Shown here: piece after piece, positions 28,968 to 38,040 of the stretch
Position numbering within the stretch: the first letter of the stretch is position 1
How the letters are laid out: every line of letters starts with the position of its first letter
Source: Leclercia adecarboxylata
Lineage (GTDB): Bacteria > Pseudomonadota > Gammaproteobacteria > Enterobacterales > Enterobacteriaceae
Length of the DNA: 64,000 nucleotides
Direction: 5' to 3'
Assembly: GCF_006874705.1 (NCBI RefSeq)
Contig: NZ_CP035382.1
Coordinates: 3,286,001-3,350,000, forward strand
The notes under the pieces: model-generated
Database searches by the model: none
What the model was told of the DNA's origin: nothing
The model's input: only the letters and a program-made list of their open reading frames with translations
Position numbers and translations under genes: made by a program

Positions 28968-29438
28968 ATGATTACGTTACTGCGTGTTGACCACCGCTTA
29001 TTACACGGCCAGGTGGCTTTTTCCTGGACGCAATATGTCGGGGCGGATTGCATCTTAATTGCCAACGACAGCGTGCCCAACGATGAACTGCGAAAAACCA
29101 CCATCAAGCTGGCCAAGCCGCCTGCGGTCAAGCTGGTGATTAAAAATATCAACGACTCGATTGAAGCCATCAAAAGCGGCGTCACCGATAAATACAACCT
29201 GTTTATCGTGGTGGAGTCAGTGGAGGATGCCTGGCGTTTAGCCTCGGCGGTAGACGGAATTAAGAGCATCAATCTCGGCGGCGTTAAAGCGAAGGAGGGG
29301 GCGCGGAATATTTCAAAGGCCATCAATTTGCTGCCGGACGAAATAGAAAAACTCACTCAGCTGGTCGGCAACGGCGTGGAGATCGAAATACGCCAGGTGC
29401 CTAACGATCGCAAACAGTTATTAGCGGAATCGCTGTAA
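28968..29438 (+). CDS. gfrB: PTS EIIB component GfrB (mannose family)
   Basis: The product is a 156-residue EIIB of the mannose/fructose/sorbose class. The active-site motif RVDHRLLHGQV contains the phosphohistidine (His13). It receives phosphate from GfrA and phosphorylates the sugar-amine during transport by GfrCD. The ribosome site AGGAGGAA is strong. Its base composition is slightly lower in GC than its neighbours. Confidence 0.92.
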   Translation: MITLLRVDHRLLHGQVAFSWTQYVGADCILIANDSVPNDELRKTTIKLAKPPAVKLVIKNINDSIEAIKSGVTDKYNLFIVVESVEDAWRLASAVDGIKSINLGGVKAKEGARNISKAINLLPDEIEKLTQLVGNGVEIEIRQVPNDRKQLLAESL

Positions 29439-29454
29439 TTCCTGAGGACTCACT

Positions 29455-30231
29455 ATGGTAGAGGCACTTTTACTCGGGCTGGTGGCGTTTATCGCCCAGT
29501 CGGAATATGCCCTGGGCACCTCGCTGCTCTCCCGGCCGATTGTCACCGGATTATTAACCGGGCTGGTGTTAGGCGATGTGCAGACGGGCGTGATTATGGG
29601 GGCGACGCTGGAGCTGGCGTTTATCGGGTCGTTTTCAGTGGGGGCGTCTATTCCGCCAGATGTGGTCACCGGCGGGGTGCTGGGGGTGGCGTTTGCCATC
29701 ACCTCCGGGGCGGGAACGGAAACGGCGCTGCTGCTCGGCCTGCCGATTGCCACCCTGACCCTGGTGCTGAAGAACGTCTATCTCGGCATGTTTATCCCGA
29801 TGCTCAGCCAGAAAGCCGACGGCTATGCCGACCAGGCGGATACCCGCGGCATTGAGCGGATGCACCTTATCGCCGGATTTGGCCTGTCGCTGATGCTGGC
29901 GGCGGTGGTCACCATCTCCTTCCTGGTGGGCAGCAGCGCGGTGAAATCCTTACTGGATGCCATCCCGGAGTTTATTAAGCACGGGCTAAGCGTGGCGACG
30001 GGGATCATTCCGGCGCTGGGCTTCGCGATGCTCGCCCGGCTGCTGATCAACAAAAAAGTGGCGCCCTTTTTCTTCCTCGGCTTTGCCCTGATGGCGTACC
30101 TGAAAATACCCGTCACCGGTATCGCCATTCTCGGTGCCATTGTGGCGGTGGTGATGGTTAACACGACTGCACGTAACGCCCCTCGTCCAACGACCGATCA
30201 AGGAGTCAGCGATGACGACGAAGATTTCTGA
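29455..30231 (+). CDS. gfrC: PTS EIIC permease GfrC
   Basis: The product is a 258-residue, very hydrophobic membrane component of the mannose-class PTS. The characteristic segment GATLELAFIGSFSVGASIPPD is in its first third, followed by several further helices. It forms the translocation unit with GfrD. The 3' end overlaps the gfrD start by 20 bases, so the two are translationally coupled. Confidence 0.93.
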   Translation: MVEALLLGLVAFIAQSEYALGTSLLSRPIVTGLLTGLVLGDVQTGVIMGATLELAFIGSFSVGASIPPDVVTGGVLGVAFAITSGAGTETALLLGLPIATLTLVLKNVYLGMFIPMLSQKADGYADQADTRGIERMHLIAGFGLSLMLAAVVTISFLVGSSAVKSLLDAIPEFIKHGLSVATGIIPALGFAMLARLLINKKVAPFFFLGFALMAYLKIPVTGIAILGAIVAVVMVNTTARNAPRPTTDQGVSDDDEDF

Positions 30232-31057
30232 AGAGACCCTGCCTCAGGTGCAGGATGAGAATGTCATCAACGCACGCGATCTGCGCCGGGTATTCTGGCG
30301 GTCGTTCCAGATGGAGTTTTCCTGGAACTATGAGCGGCAGATGAACCTTGCGTTCGTGTATGCCCTGATCCCGGTACTGAAAAAGCTCTACCCGCAAAAG
30401 GCAGAGCTGGCCGCGGCGTTAAAACGCCACCTGGTGTTCTTCAACACCACGCCGCATATCGTCACCCTGCTGCTCGGCATCACCACGGCGATGGAGGAGA
30501 AAAACAGCCAGCAGCAGGAGATGGACGGCACGGCGATTGACAACGTCAAGGCGTCCCTGATGGGGCCGCTGGCCGGGCTGGGAGACTCCTTCTTCTGGGG
30601 AACGCTGCGCCTGATTGCCACCGGTATCGGCACCAGCCTCGCCCTGCAGGGCAACATCCTGGGGCCCATCCTGTTCCTGCTGGTGTTTAACGTGCCGCAC
30701 ATTCTGGTGCGCTGGCTCTTTACCCGCTGGGGCTACGTGCTCGGCACCGGGGTGCTCCATCGGGTTCAGAAGAGCGGAATGATGGAGAGCCTCACCTACG
30801 GGGCGTCGATTATCGGGCTGATGGTGGTGGGGGCGATGGCCGCCTCGATGATCAACATCACCATCCCCATCTCCTTCGGCGCGGGGGAGGCGAAAACCGG
30901 CGTTCAGGACATCATCAACAACATCATGCCCTGCCTGCTGCCGCTCATCAGCTTCGGGATTGTCTACTGGCTGCTGGGGCGCAAGGTTAAACCGCTCACC
31001 ATTATCGGGGGCATGGCGCTGGTGGGGATTCTGGGTTCGTGGATTGGCCTGTTTTAA
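30212..31057 (+). CDS. gfrD: PTS EIID component GfrD
   Basis: The product is a 281-residue mannose-class EIID protein. It has a hydrophilic N-terminal part with the family motif FWRSFQMEFSWNYERQMN, then GPLAGLGDSFFWGTLR, and hydrophobic helices at the C-terminus. It partners GfrC in the inner membrane. The start at 30212 overlaps gfrC; ribosome site AAGGAG lies 8-9 bases upstream. Confidence 0.93.
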   Translation: MTTKISEETLPQVQDENVINARDLRRVFWRSFQMEFSWNYERQMNLAFVYALIPVLKKLYPQKAELAAALKRHLVFFNTTPHIVTLLLGITTAMEEKNSQQQEMDGTAIDNVKASLMGPLAGLGDSFFWGTLRLIATGIGTSLALQGNILGPILFLLVFNVPHILVRWLFTRWGYVLGTGVLHRVQKSGMMESLTYGASIIGLMVVGAMAASMINITIPISFGAGEAKTGVQDIINNIMPCLLPLISFGIVYWLLGRKVKPLTIIGGMALVGILGSWIGLF

Positions 31058-31069
31058 GCGGAGATAACG

Positions 31070-32131
31070 ATGCAACCGACAATGATGACCTATATCGAAG
31101 AACAGCCCGCGGCGCTGGCAGAGATCCTCAACGCGTACCCGCAGCATCTGGCGTCCGTGGAGGCTTTTGCCCGCCAGCATCCGGTGCGCCGCCTGCTGGT
31201 GCTGGCGACCGGTTCCTCGCTGAACGCGGCGCTATGCGCGCGCTACTTCTTTGAACACCGTTTTGGCGTGCTGGTGGAGATCAAAGAGCCGTACAACTTT
31301 GTCCACTATGAAGCTATCGACCCGCACACCGACATGGTGCTGGTGGTTTCCCAGAGCGGGAAAAGCGCCTCGACGCTGGCGGCGATGGAGAAGGTGCAGG
31401 CCGCCGGGCTGCCGGTGTTTGCCCTGACCTCGGATCCGGACAGCCCGATAGGCCGCCGCTGCGACCATGTGCTGGATATCCATACCGGGATTGAGAAGGT
31501 GGGCTTCGTGACCCGTGGCTTTAGCGCCACGGTACTGAATCTGCTGCTGGTCGCGCTGACTATCGCCCGGGCGCAACAGCAGATCGATGAGCGGGAAACG
31601 GACGACTATCTGGCGGCGCTGCACCAGCTGGCGGGAGCGATCCCCGACACTATCGCCCGCACCGAGGCCTTTTTCGAGCGGCACGTTCAGGAACTGCAGG
31701 CCGGGACGCGCTTTGTCGCCATCGGCGAAGGGGCCCTGACCGGGGTGGCGAAAGAGTTTGAGACCAAGTTCACCGAAACGGTGCGGATGCCGTCCGGCGG
31801 CTTTGAGCTGGAGGCCTACATGCATGGCCCTTATCTGGAAGCCAACGCTGAGCATGTGATGTTCTTTATTGAGGACGCGCCAAACCCGCGCCTGCGGGCG
31901 CTCCGGGACTATATGACCCCAGCGGTGAAGCGGGCGTTTCTGATCACCCTGACGGGCGAGGAGGGGCCGGATACCCTGGCGCTGAACTGCCGCCTGCCGC
32001 ATCTGCTCTCGCCGCTGCTGCTGATTGTCCCCTTCCAGATTCTGGCCTGGCGTACCGCCTGCGCCAAAGGCATCGATCTCTCGGTGCGTATTTTCGACGA
32101 CTTCGATCGGGTTTTAAAAAGTAAAATCTAA
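31070..32131 (+). CDS. gfrE: SIS-domain deglycase GfrE (glucoselysine-6-phosphate)
   Basis: The product has 353 residues with two SIS domains, as in the isomerase half of GlmS. Phosphosugar-binding motifs are TGSSLNAAL and VSQSGKSAST, with GEGALTGVAKEFETKFTET in the second domain. In Salmonella, GfrE cleaves glucoselysine 6-phosphate to glucose 6-phosphate and lysine. The assignment rests on position in the operon and on being the more GlmS-like of the two SIS genes. Confidence 0.85.
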   Translation: MQPTMMTYIEEQPAALAEILNAYPQHLASVEAFARQHPVRRLLVLATGSSLNAALCARYFFEHRFGVLVEIKEPYNFVHYEAIDPHTDMVLVVSQSGKSASTLAAMEKVQAAGLPVFALTSDPDSPIGRRCDHVLDIHTGIEKVGFVTRGFSATVLNLLLVALTIARAQQQIDERETDDYLAALHQLAGAIPDTIARTEAFFERHVQELQAGTRFVAIGEGALTGVAKEFETKFTETVRMPSGGFELEAYMHGPYLEANAEHVMFFIEDAPNPRLRALRDYMTPAVKRAFLITLTGEEGPDTLALNCRLPHLLSPLLLIVPFQILAWRTACAKGIDLSVRIFDDFDRVLKSKI

Positions 32132-32143
32132 AGGAGAATGACT

Positions 32144-33154
32144 ATGTTAGGTTTTAATCAGGACGAGTACCTGACCAGTGCTCGTGAGATTGTTGCTGCG
32201 CGCAAACAGGCGGAACAGGTTGCTGACGAGATTATTCAGCAGGGCTTCAGCACGTTATTTTTCGCCTCGGTAGGAGGCTCGTTAGCGCCGATGATGGCGA
32301 TGAACGCCTTCGCCCGGGAAATAACCGAAATGCCGGTTTACCTTGAGCAGGCGGCGGAATTAATTCATGCCGGACATAAACGCTTAAATAAAGATTCCGT
32401 AGTGATTACCCTCTCGAAATCGGGTGATACCAAAGAGTCGGTGGCGATTGCCGAATGGTGCAAGGCCCAGGGGATCCGCGTGGTGGCGATCACCAAAAAC
32501 AGCGATTCCCCGCTGGCAAACGCCGCCACCTGGCATATTCCGATGCGGCACAAAAACGGCGTGGAATATGAGTACATGCTGCTGTACTGGGTATTCTTCC
32601 GCCTGGTACAGGGTAACGGGGAATTTGAAAACTATGATCGCTTTGCCAGCCAGCTGGAGCTGTTACCTGAGAATCTCCTGAACGCCAAAAAACAATTTGA
32701 TCCGCAGGCCGACGCGATCGCAAAAAAATATCATAATGCCGACTATATGATGTGGATTGGCGGCGCGGAGATGTGGGGCGAAGTCTATCTCTTCTCGATG
32801 TGTATTCTGGAGGAGATGCAGTGGAAGCGCACTAAGTCGGTCTCGTCTGCGGAGTTTTTCCACGGCACGCTGGAGCTGCTGGAGAAAGATGTCCCGCTGT
32901 TCCTGGTGAAAGGTGAGGGCAAATGCCGGGCGCTGGACGATCGCGTGGAGCGTTTTGCGGCCAAAATTACCGATAACCTGGTGGTGTTTGATCCGCGTGA
33001 ATACGCGCTGGCGGGGATTGATGATGAGTTCCGCTGGCTGCTGGCGCCGTGCGTGATCTCAACCTTGCTGGTGGACCGTCTGGCTGCCCATTTCGAGCAC
33101 TACACCGGCCACAGTCTGGATATTCGCCGTTATTACCGGCAGTTCGAGTACTAA
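32144..33154 (+). CDS. gfrF: SIS-domain deglycase GfrF (fructoselysine-6-phosphate)
   Basis: The product has 336 residues with two SIS domains. It resembles E. coli FrlB: the motifs FASVGGSLAPM and SKSGDTKESV, the segment SVSSAEFFHGTLELLE, and a C-terminus ending DIRRYYRQFEY, close to FrlB's ERRYYGGLVEY. It is expected to split fructoselysine 6-phosphate into glucose 6-phosphate and lysine. I use the ATG at 32144, with GGAG 7 bases upstream; the ATG at 32138 is only one base from that ribosome site. It is the last gene of the operon, followed by a terminator. Confidence 0.87.
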   Translation: MLGFNQDEYLTSAREIVAARKQAEQVADEIIQQGFSTLFFASVGGSLAPMMAMNAFAREITEMPVYLEQAAELIHAGHKRLNKDSVVITLSKSGDTKESVAIAEWCKAQGIRVVAITKNSDSPLANAATWHIPMRHKNGVEYEYMLLYWVFFRLVQGNGEFENYDRFASQLELLPENLLNAKKQFDPQADAIAKKYHNADYMMWIGGAEMWGEVYLFSMCILEEMQWKRTKSVSSAEFFHGTLELLEKDVPLFLVKGEGKCRALDDRVERFAAKITDNLVVFDPREYALAGIDDEFRWLLAPCVISTLLVDRLAAHFEHYTGHSLDIRRYYRQFEY

Positions 33155-33159
33155 TGAAA

Positions 33160-33188
33160 TAAAAAAGGGGACGTAAAGTCCCCTTTTT
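33160..33188. terminator. Bidirectional terminator between gfrF and rimO
   Basis: The stem GGGGAC / GTCCCC with loop GTAAA has an A-run on the left and TTTTT on the right. It ends the gfr operon and can also end rimO. Confidence 0.9.
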
Positions 33189-33192
33189 CGTA

Positions 33193-33220
33193 TGCCTGAT
33201 AAGCGCAGCGCCATCAGGCA
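33193..33220. repeat. REP-like palindrome downstream of rimO
   Basis: TGCCTGAT and ATCAGGCA are 8-bp arms around AAGCGCAGCGCC, a REP-type sequence of a different subtype from the GCCGGGTGG copies elsewhere. Confidence 0.6.
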
Positions 33221-33236
33221 TTATGCACAGAGTCGA

Positions 33237-34544
33237 TTAAACCCGCGTACCCCACAGGTCATACTCGTCGGCGTTTTCAACCTTCACGCGCACGATATCA
33301 CCCGGTTTCACCTTGGTTTCGCCATTCAGGTAGACCGCGCCGTCGATTTCCGGGGCATCTGCCATGCTGCGGCCAATCGCGCCTTCTTCGTCCACTTCGT
33401 CAACGATCACCAGAATTTCGCGGCCCACTTTTTCCTGCAGACGTTCAGCAGAGATCCGCTGTTGCAGCTGCATGAAGCGGTTCCAGCGTTCCTCTTTCAC
33501 CTCTTCCGGCACCTGATCCGCCAGTTCGTTGGCGGTCGCGCCTTCAACCGGGCTGTACTTGAAGCAGCCCACGCGGTCCAGACGCGCTTCAACCAGGAAG
33601 TCGAGCAGCATCTGGAAGTCTTCTTCGGTTTCACCCGGGAAGCCGACGATAAAGGTGGAGCGCAGGGTCAGATCCGGGCAGATCTCACGCCACTGCTTGA
33701 TGCGCGCCAGCTGGCGGTCAACGGAGCCTGGGCGCTTCATCAGCTTCAGAATACGCGGACTGGCGTGCTGCAGCGGGATGTCCAGGTACGGCAGGATTTT
33801 GCCTTCCGCCATCAGCGGGATCACGTCGTCCACGTGCGGGTACGGGTAAACGTAATGCAGACGCGTCCAGATACCCAGCTTAGCGAGCTGTTCGCACAGG
33901 CCGACCATGCTGGTTTTCACCGGCTCGCCGTTGTGGAAGCCGGAGCGGTGTTTCACGTCCACGCCGTAAGCGGAGGTGTCCTGGGAGATCACCAGCAGCT
34001 CTTTCACGCCCGCATCGGCCAGACGTTTGGCTTCGGCCAGCACTTCGCCAATCGGACGACTCACCAGATCGCCACGCATGGACGGGATAATGCAGAAGGT
34101 GCAGCGATGGTTGCAGCCTTCGGAAATTTTTAAGTACGCATAGTGACGCGGAGTCAGCTTCACGCCCTGTTCCGGCACCAGGCTCAGGAACGGATTATGC
34201 TTTGGTTTTGGCACATAGTGATGCACATGTTCCAGCACCTGCTCATAGCTGTGTGGACCGGTGATTTCCAGCACCTTAGGGTGAACTTCGCGGATTTGAT
34301 CGACTTTGGCGCCCAGACAACCGGTGACAATCACCTTGCCGTTTTCGGTGAGTGCTTCACCGATGGCTTCCAGAGACTCCTGCACGGCGCTATCAATAAA
34401 GCCGCAGGTGTTAACGATCACCATGTCGGCATTGTCGTAGCTGGGTACGACGTCATAGCCTTCAGTGCGAAGTTCGGTCAGGATACGTTCGGAATCCACC
34501 AGGTTTTTTGGACAACCCAATGATATAAATCCAATCTTTGCCAT
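33237..34544 (-). CDS. rimO: Ribosomal protein S12 methylthiotransferase RimO
   Basis: The product has 435 residues. An N-terminal UPF0004 domain has three cluster-binding Cys (LGCPKN, NTCGF, TGCLG). A radical-SAM domain has CxxxCxxC in [10 protein letters not shown], and the C-terminus has a TRAM domain ([15 protein letters not shown]). It adds a methylthio group to Asp of ribosomal protein S12. I use the ATG at 34544 ([15 protein letters not shown]). The E. coli protein has a few more residues, and a TTG at 34556 is an alternative. Everything upstream of its start is accessory DNA rather than the E. coli arrangement. Confidence 0.95.
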   Translation of the reverse strand: MAKIGFISLGCPKNLVDSERILTELRTEGYDVVPSYDNADMVIVNTCGFIDSAVQESLEAIGEALTENGKVIVTGCLGAKVDQIREVHPKVLEITGPHSYEQVLEHVHHYVPKPKHNPFLSLVPEQGVKLTPRHYAYLKISEGCNHRCTFCIIPSMRGDLVSRPIGEVLAEAKRLADAGVKELLVISQDTSAYGVDVKHRSGFHNGEPVKTSMVGLCEQLAKLGIWTRLHYVYPYPHVDDVIPLMAEGKILPYLDIPLQHASPRILKLMKRPGSVDRQLARIKQWREICPDLTLRSTFIVGFPGETEEDFQMLLDFLVEARLDRVGCFKYSPVEGATANELADQVPEEVKEERWNRFMQLQQRISAERLQEKVGREILVIVDEVDEEGAIGRSMADAPEIDGAVYLNGETKVKPGDIVRVKVENADEYDLWGTRV

Positions 34545-34588
34545 AATTTTATACAATACATTGCTCAGGAAAACGCGGAGTATACATC

Positions 34589-35074
34589 ATGCCTCAACTC
34601 TACAGCTATATCAGGTGGTCATCAGGCCTTCAGGAAAAGGGAAGGACGCGAACCAGGCTGGTAGCGGCTGCACGGGCATATGCTGCTGAACATAAACTGG
34701 AAGTGGTTGAAGTCATTGAGCCAGGATTGAGTGCTTTTCGTGGAAAAAACCGAAAGGGTAAAGTAGGTGATTTTATCGACGCTGTTAAAAGCGGGGGCTA
34801 TTTCTTCAGACTCAAACCTATACTGCGGGAACCTGGATCGCCTGTCACGTGATTACGTGGATGAGGCGCTTAACTATTTGTTGCAATCATTGGGTTAGAT
34901 TTAACAATTATCACAGGGATGGATAAGAAGATTTATAATAAGCAGTCCATTAAAAGCAACCCTACCGATCGGATGCTATCTATCCTGATGTTTATCCGTT
35001 GGACAGAAGAATCAGAAACGAAATCAAATCGAACATCTCTACCAGTACTGAACCGTTTGGGGTTTGTTGATTAG
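34589..35074 (+). pseudogene. Broken serine recombinase (resolvase catalytic domain remnant)
   Basis: From 34589 the frame reads YIRWSSGLQEKG, where the RWSS serine is the likely nucleophile, then AYAAEHKLEVVEVIE and a stop. Shifting frame near 34800 continues the family: NLDRLSRDYVDEALNYLLQ, ends in a stop near 34897, then in-frame remains read TIITGMDKKIYN and SNPTDRMLSILMFIRW, ending at the stop at 35072-35074. This is the N-terminal catalytic domain of a large serine recombinase with at least one frameshift and a stop. The DNA-binding recombinase and zinc-ribbon domains are missing. It begins 45 bases upstream of rimO and marks an old mobile-element insertion. Confidence 0.8.
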
Positions 35075-35101
35075 GATTCAGTACTGTTAGGGAACTAAGT
35101 A

Positions 35102-35467
35102 TTAATAACTGTTAATGCAATCCGCTGCAGTACAATCGTACTTATAAGAGTTGCCGCTCGCGTCTACACCGGAAACCTGATACTGACCATTACCTTTACT
35201 ATGTTTTGTTTCACGCCACCGGGCACCATTTGCAGCAGTACCTTTTCTAATGACATCGTCTCCCCATATTCTTGTACGTTCTTCCCATCGAGCCCCACTT
35301 TTTATGTTATGCCCTGTGAGTTCTGTTATATCTCCGTTTCTCGAAATAGTTATTATGTTGCCGTTATCGTATTTGCATGTGCTGTGCCAGTAATCACTTG
35401 AGCATTCCGCATAAGCAACGGATGATGCAAAGGCAGATAACAAAAGAGTTAATCTTAACCGATTCAT
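35102..35467 (-). CDS. Small secreted Cys-containing protein, unknown
   Basis: The product has 121 residues. A signal peptide of about 20 residues is cut after AYA, followed by ECSSDYW. The mature part has four Cys (two near the start, two near the C-terminus in YDCTAADCINSY), suggesting two disulphide bonds. Between them are repeated short segments SGARWEERTRIW and NGARWRETKHS. The ribosome site GGAATAG precedes the ATG. I do not recognise the family. It is AT-rich, flanked by 13-base direct repeats, and lies in the accessory patch. Confidence 0.65.
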   Translation of the reverse strand: MNRLRLTLLLSAFASSVAYAECSSDYWHSTCKYDNGNIITISRNGDITELTGHNIKSGARWEERTRIWGDDVIRKGTAANGARWRETKHSKGNGQYQVSGVDASGNSYKYDCTAADCINSY

Positions 35468-35904
35468 TTCTATTCCATCATTTTTAGAGGTGCAAAATCA
35501 TTAGAGATCTTTATATGTATGCATGGACAACTAAATGAAAAGAACCATTTGTACGGCAAAATGGGAGATAAATAGTACTGCACAGTGCAGCCATTACTAA
35601 CCTCCTAAAAATGGGAGGGTTTTGGCTTTAAAGGATGCCAGTTTTTAGGCGTAATTGTGATGTTCATCAAGTACTGAACCGTAATTCTTCTGGCTTTTTT
35701 CTGAGGGCATGGAATGGGGTGGATGTCTGCGTATTCGTAAAGTTTCGCGCTGACGTTGACGTAAAAATAGATCTGAAGGGGAGTTTTAAAGATGGGGAGG
35801 CAGTAGGCATACTGGCTCAGCAAAAATCGGTATGCTTTTACCCCTTAACATCGTTTTTTCATGGTGTATTATTAATTATATCAACACACCAAGTGGAGCA
35901 ATAC
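35468..35904. other. Intergenic stretch without a supported gene
   Basis: AT-rich DNA. It contains the second copy of the 13-base repeat AGTACTGAACCGT (35670-35682). Short open frames run on both strands, but none has a convincing start or a recognisable product. The open frame from 35635 is continuous with the next gene, but its extra residues look unstructured and no ribosome site precedes them. Confidence 0.5.
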
Positions 35905-36243
35905 ATGGAACTCGTCGTTTTGTTCGTCGTGGCTGGAGCAGTCCTTTACAAGACCGTTTTGTATTTTTGGCCCATGTTTACAGAGGATATGTCACACTCT
36001 CCGGAACCAGCTGAATCTGTCGTATCAAAACAACACCAGGCGGATGACATTTCGACTAACGATTCATACACCGACGATACGATGGATCAAGTGATGAAAG
36101 AGCAATCCGATGTAATGACGGCACACGCAACTAATGGGAAATTTTATACGACAGGTGCTGGCGCGGCAGTAGCTACCGCGTATCAGGATACTACTGAGCA
36201 TACTTTATTTGATAAGGTCGGCACATCAGACTTCAATGATTAA
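35905..36243 (+). CDS. Small single-span membrane protein, unknown
   Basis: The product has 112 residues. A single N-terminal hydrophobic helix (about residues 1-24, MELVVLFVVAGAVLYKTVLY) is followed by an acidic, Ser/Thr/Asp-rich soluble tail (residues 30-112) with little predicted structure. The ribosome site GTGGAGC lies 7 bases before the ATG. No family is recognised. It lies in the AT-rich patch between rimO and bssR and could be a horizontally acquired orphan. Confidence 0.5.
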   Translation: MELVVLFVVAGAVLYKTVLYFWPMFTEDMSHSPEPAESVVSKQHQADDISTNDSYTDDTMDQVMKEQSDVMTAHATNGKFYTTGAGAAVATAYQDTTEHTLFDKVGTSDFND

Positions 36244-36691
36244 CTCATTAAAAATCAGGTGATATAAAATACTTCCTCATTTAATTTTCCATATTTAACG
36301 AACTTTTCAACAATCGTTAGATTTTATCAATACTCCCTGGCCTCTATATTTCACCTTTATTAGTCAAAATGAATAAAATCTCATTTATATCGATCAGTAT
36401 TCGGCTGATTTCGCCTCCTTCTGATTGTTGGGGATCAAATCCATGATACAAAGAGTAAAGGTAGGGCCAGCACATTTAACAAGCAGTCATCACGCTCGGC
36501 AAGGGTTTTGTTTAACGTGACTCACTGGCAGAAAAGATTTTAAAAGCAAATAAAATTAATGAGTTAGCCAAAAAAGATGCCTGGATCTACACTGTTTAGA
36601 ATTACTTATCCCGGCTTTAAGGGCCCCTTATTGGATACGCTAAACAGATAACCTATCTTTCACCTCGTCGATAACTAAAGTGAGGTACGTA
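36244..36691. other. AT-rich intergenic stretch
   Basis: No gene is supported. A short open tail near 36545-36600 (NKINELAKKDAWIYTV, then stop) has no start and may be a remnant of a lost gene. The stretch just before 36692 carries the likely leader of the small gene that follows. Confidence 0.4.
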
Positions 36692-36865
36692 ATGAGAGAT
36701 ATCTATCTGCAATCCAAATTAGAAATGGCCAAAACCCTTCACATCTATGGCGTCGAGCTGGCGCACATATCTGTTGCCACCGGGCTTTCACAGTCCAGAT
36801 TAGTCACTGACCTGAAAATTGCCGATGACGTTGAGTTCGGTAAGCACAAAGCGAAAAAATACTGA
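36692..36865 (+). CDS. 57-residue helical protein, possibly HTH (FlhC-like N-terminus)
   Basis: The product is 57 residues, with ribosome site GTGAGG about 6 bases upstream of the ATG. The order MRDIYLQSKLEMAKTLHIYG, then a helix-turn-helix-like VATGLSQSRLVTDLK, faintly resembles the start of FlhC (RDIQLAMELITLGARL...ETQLSRGRLIKLYKEL). The similarity is by eye and weak. It may be a small DNA-binding protein or a stub of a larger regulator. It ends just before the convergent LysR gene. Confidence 0.5.
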   Translation: MRDIYLQSKLEMAKTLHIYGVELAHISVATGLSQSRLVTDLKIADDVEFGKHKAKKY

Positions 36866-36877
36866 TCGCCCCGGACG

Positions 36878-37798
36878 TCATGCCGGTTTACTGGCGTAAA
36901 AATCGGCCAACAGGGAAAAGAGCATTTTATTGGTCTCTTTCCGGCAGGACGAATAGATACTGAATTGTGGCAACGTAAATGGCGTATCCAGTTTTTTCAG
37001 CTGATACATCCCGGAATAGGTCGCAAAGACTTTTTCCGGGATAATGCCCAGGCAGTCGGTGGTAGACACAATCAGTAAAATGGAGGCGAAAGAGGTGGTC
37101 AGCAGACAGCGCTCGCTGGAGCGGAATTTTTTATCCACGATGCTGCGATGATAAATAATCTTCTCGTTTTTGGTGTTGTAACCCACCAGATTGGCATCCC
37201 TGAACATCTCCTCCGTTACCGTATTCTCATAAAGAGGATTATCTTTTGCAGCAATCAACACCAGCGTCATATCACTCATCTTCTGGCAAGAAATATTACT
37301 GCTCTCAACAGAAAAGGTGGAGAACACCACATCCGCCTGGCGCATGTTCAGCAGCTCGGTGATCTTCGCTTCGTTAAGCTCGGCGGTGCGGTGCAGCAGG
37401 CTGACATCCGCGTTCATCCCGACAATCTTCTGCGTCAGTTCCGGCACCACTAACGGCGAGACAAAGGACTCGGTGTAGAGGGTGAGTCTTCGCTTTTTGA
37501 TGCGGGAAGAGAGGAGGAGCAGAGTGGCGAGCTTATCGATGATCGGCAGGATGTTGTCGTACAGTTCATCCGCATACACGGTGGGTAACAGCGTGTTGCC
37601 GCTGCGGACAAACAGGTTATCCCCCATCTGTTCCCGCAGTTTGCGCAGCGACTGGCTGACGGCTGAGGCGGAAATATCCAGCATATCGGCCACTTTCGAG
37701 ATACTGCCGACGCTGTAAATCAGGCAAAAAATGGTCAGCAGATTCAGGTCGATCCGGTTTAACGAGATAATCTTTTCTGACACCGGCATCGCTGGCAT
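36878..37798 (-). CDS. LysR-family transcriptional regulator
   Basis: The product has 306 residues. The N-terminal winged HTH contains LNLLTIFCLIYSVGSISKVA and DISASAVSQSLRKLREQ; a periplasmic-binding-like effector domain follows from about residue 105. I use the ATG at 37798, with AGAGGG just upstream; the open frame extends to 37849. It diverges from bssR, with 242 bases between, and so may control it, but this is only positional. The gene is not at this place in K-12. It could also regulate genes elsewhere. Confidence 0.85.
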   Translation of the reverse strand: MPAMPVSEKIISLNRIDLNLLTIFCLIYSVGSISKVADMLDISASAVSQSLRKLREQMGDNLFVRSGNTLLPTVYADELYDNILPIIDKLATLLLLSSRIKKRRLTLYTESFVSPLVVPELTQKIVGMNADVSLLHRTAELNEAKITELLNMRQADVVFSTFSVESSNISCQKMSDMTLVLIAAKDNPLYENTVTEEMFRDANLVGYNTKNEKIIYHRSIVDKKFRSSERCLLTTSFASILLIVSTTDCLGIIPEKVFATYSGMYQLKKLDTPFTLPQFSIYSSCRKETNKMLFSLLADFYASKPA

Positions 37799-38040
37799 AC
37801 GCCCTCTGTCTCCACGCCCTAACCCTCTCAAAAATAGCAGGCTTCGCAATCCGCGCGGTGAGGGAGAAGCATGATTTTATGCCCAGCCTGAACGCCTGCC
37901 TTCTCGCTGTGCTTTTCGGGCGCTGTTTTAACATTGTAAATTTTGTTAATGCGTCGCTAATTATTGACCTGACGCATTAAATTGCACAAAAAATAGACAT
38001 AATCTGAAGGTGTGATTAAGCTGACAAGGGGGGAAAAAGC

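Noticed and set aside
34589..34852. Small recombinase as an active mobile element
   Set aside because: The frame is shifted and the DNA-binding domains are missing, so it cannot be functional; no att sites or prophage genes are nearby.
35635..35904. Upstream extension of the small membrane protein
   Set aside because: Open in frame, but no ribosome site, unstructured residues and the helix-first start at 35905 is better placed.
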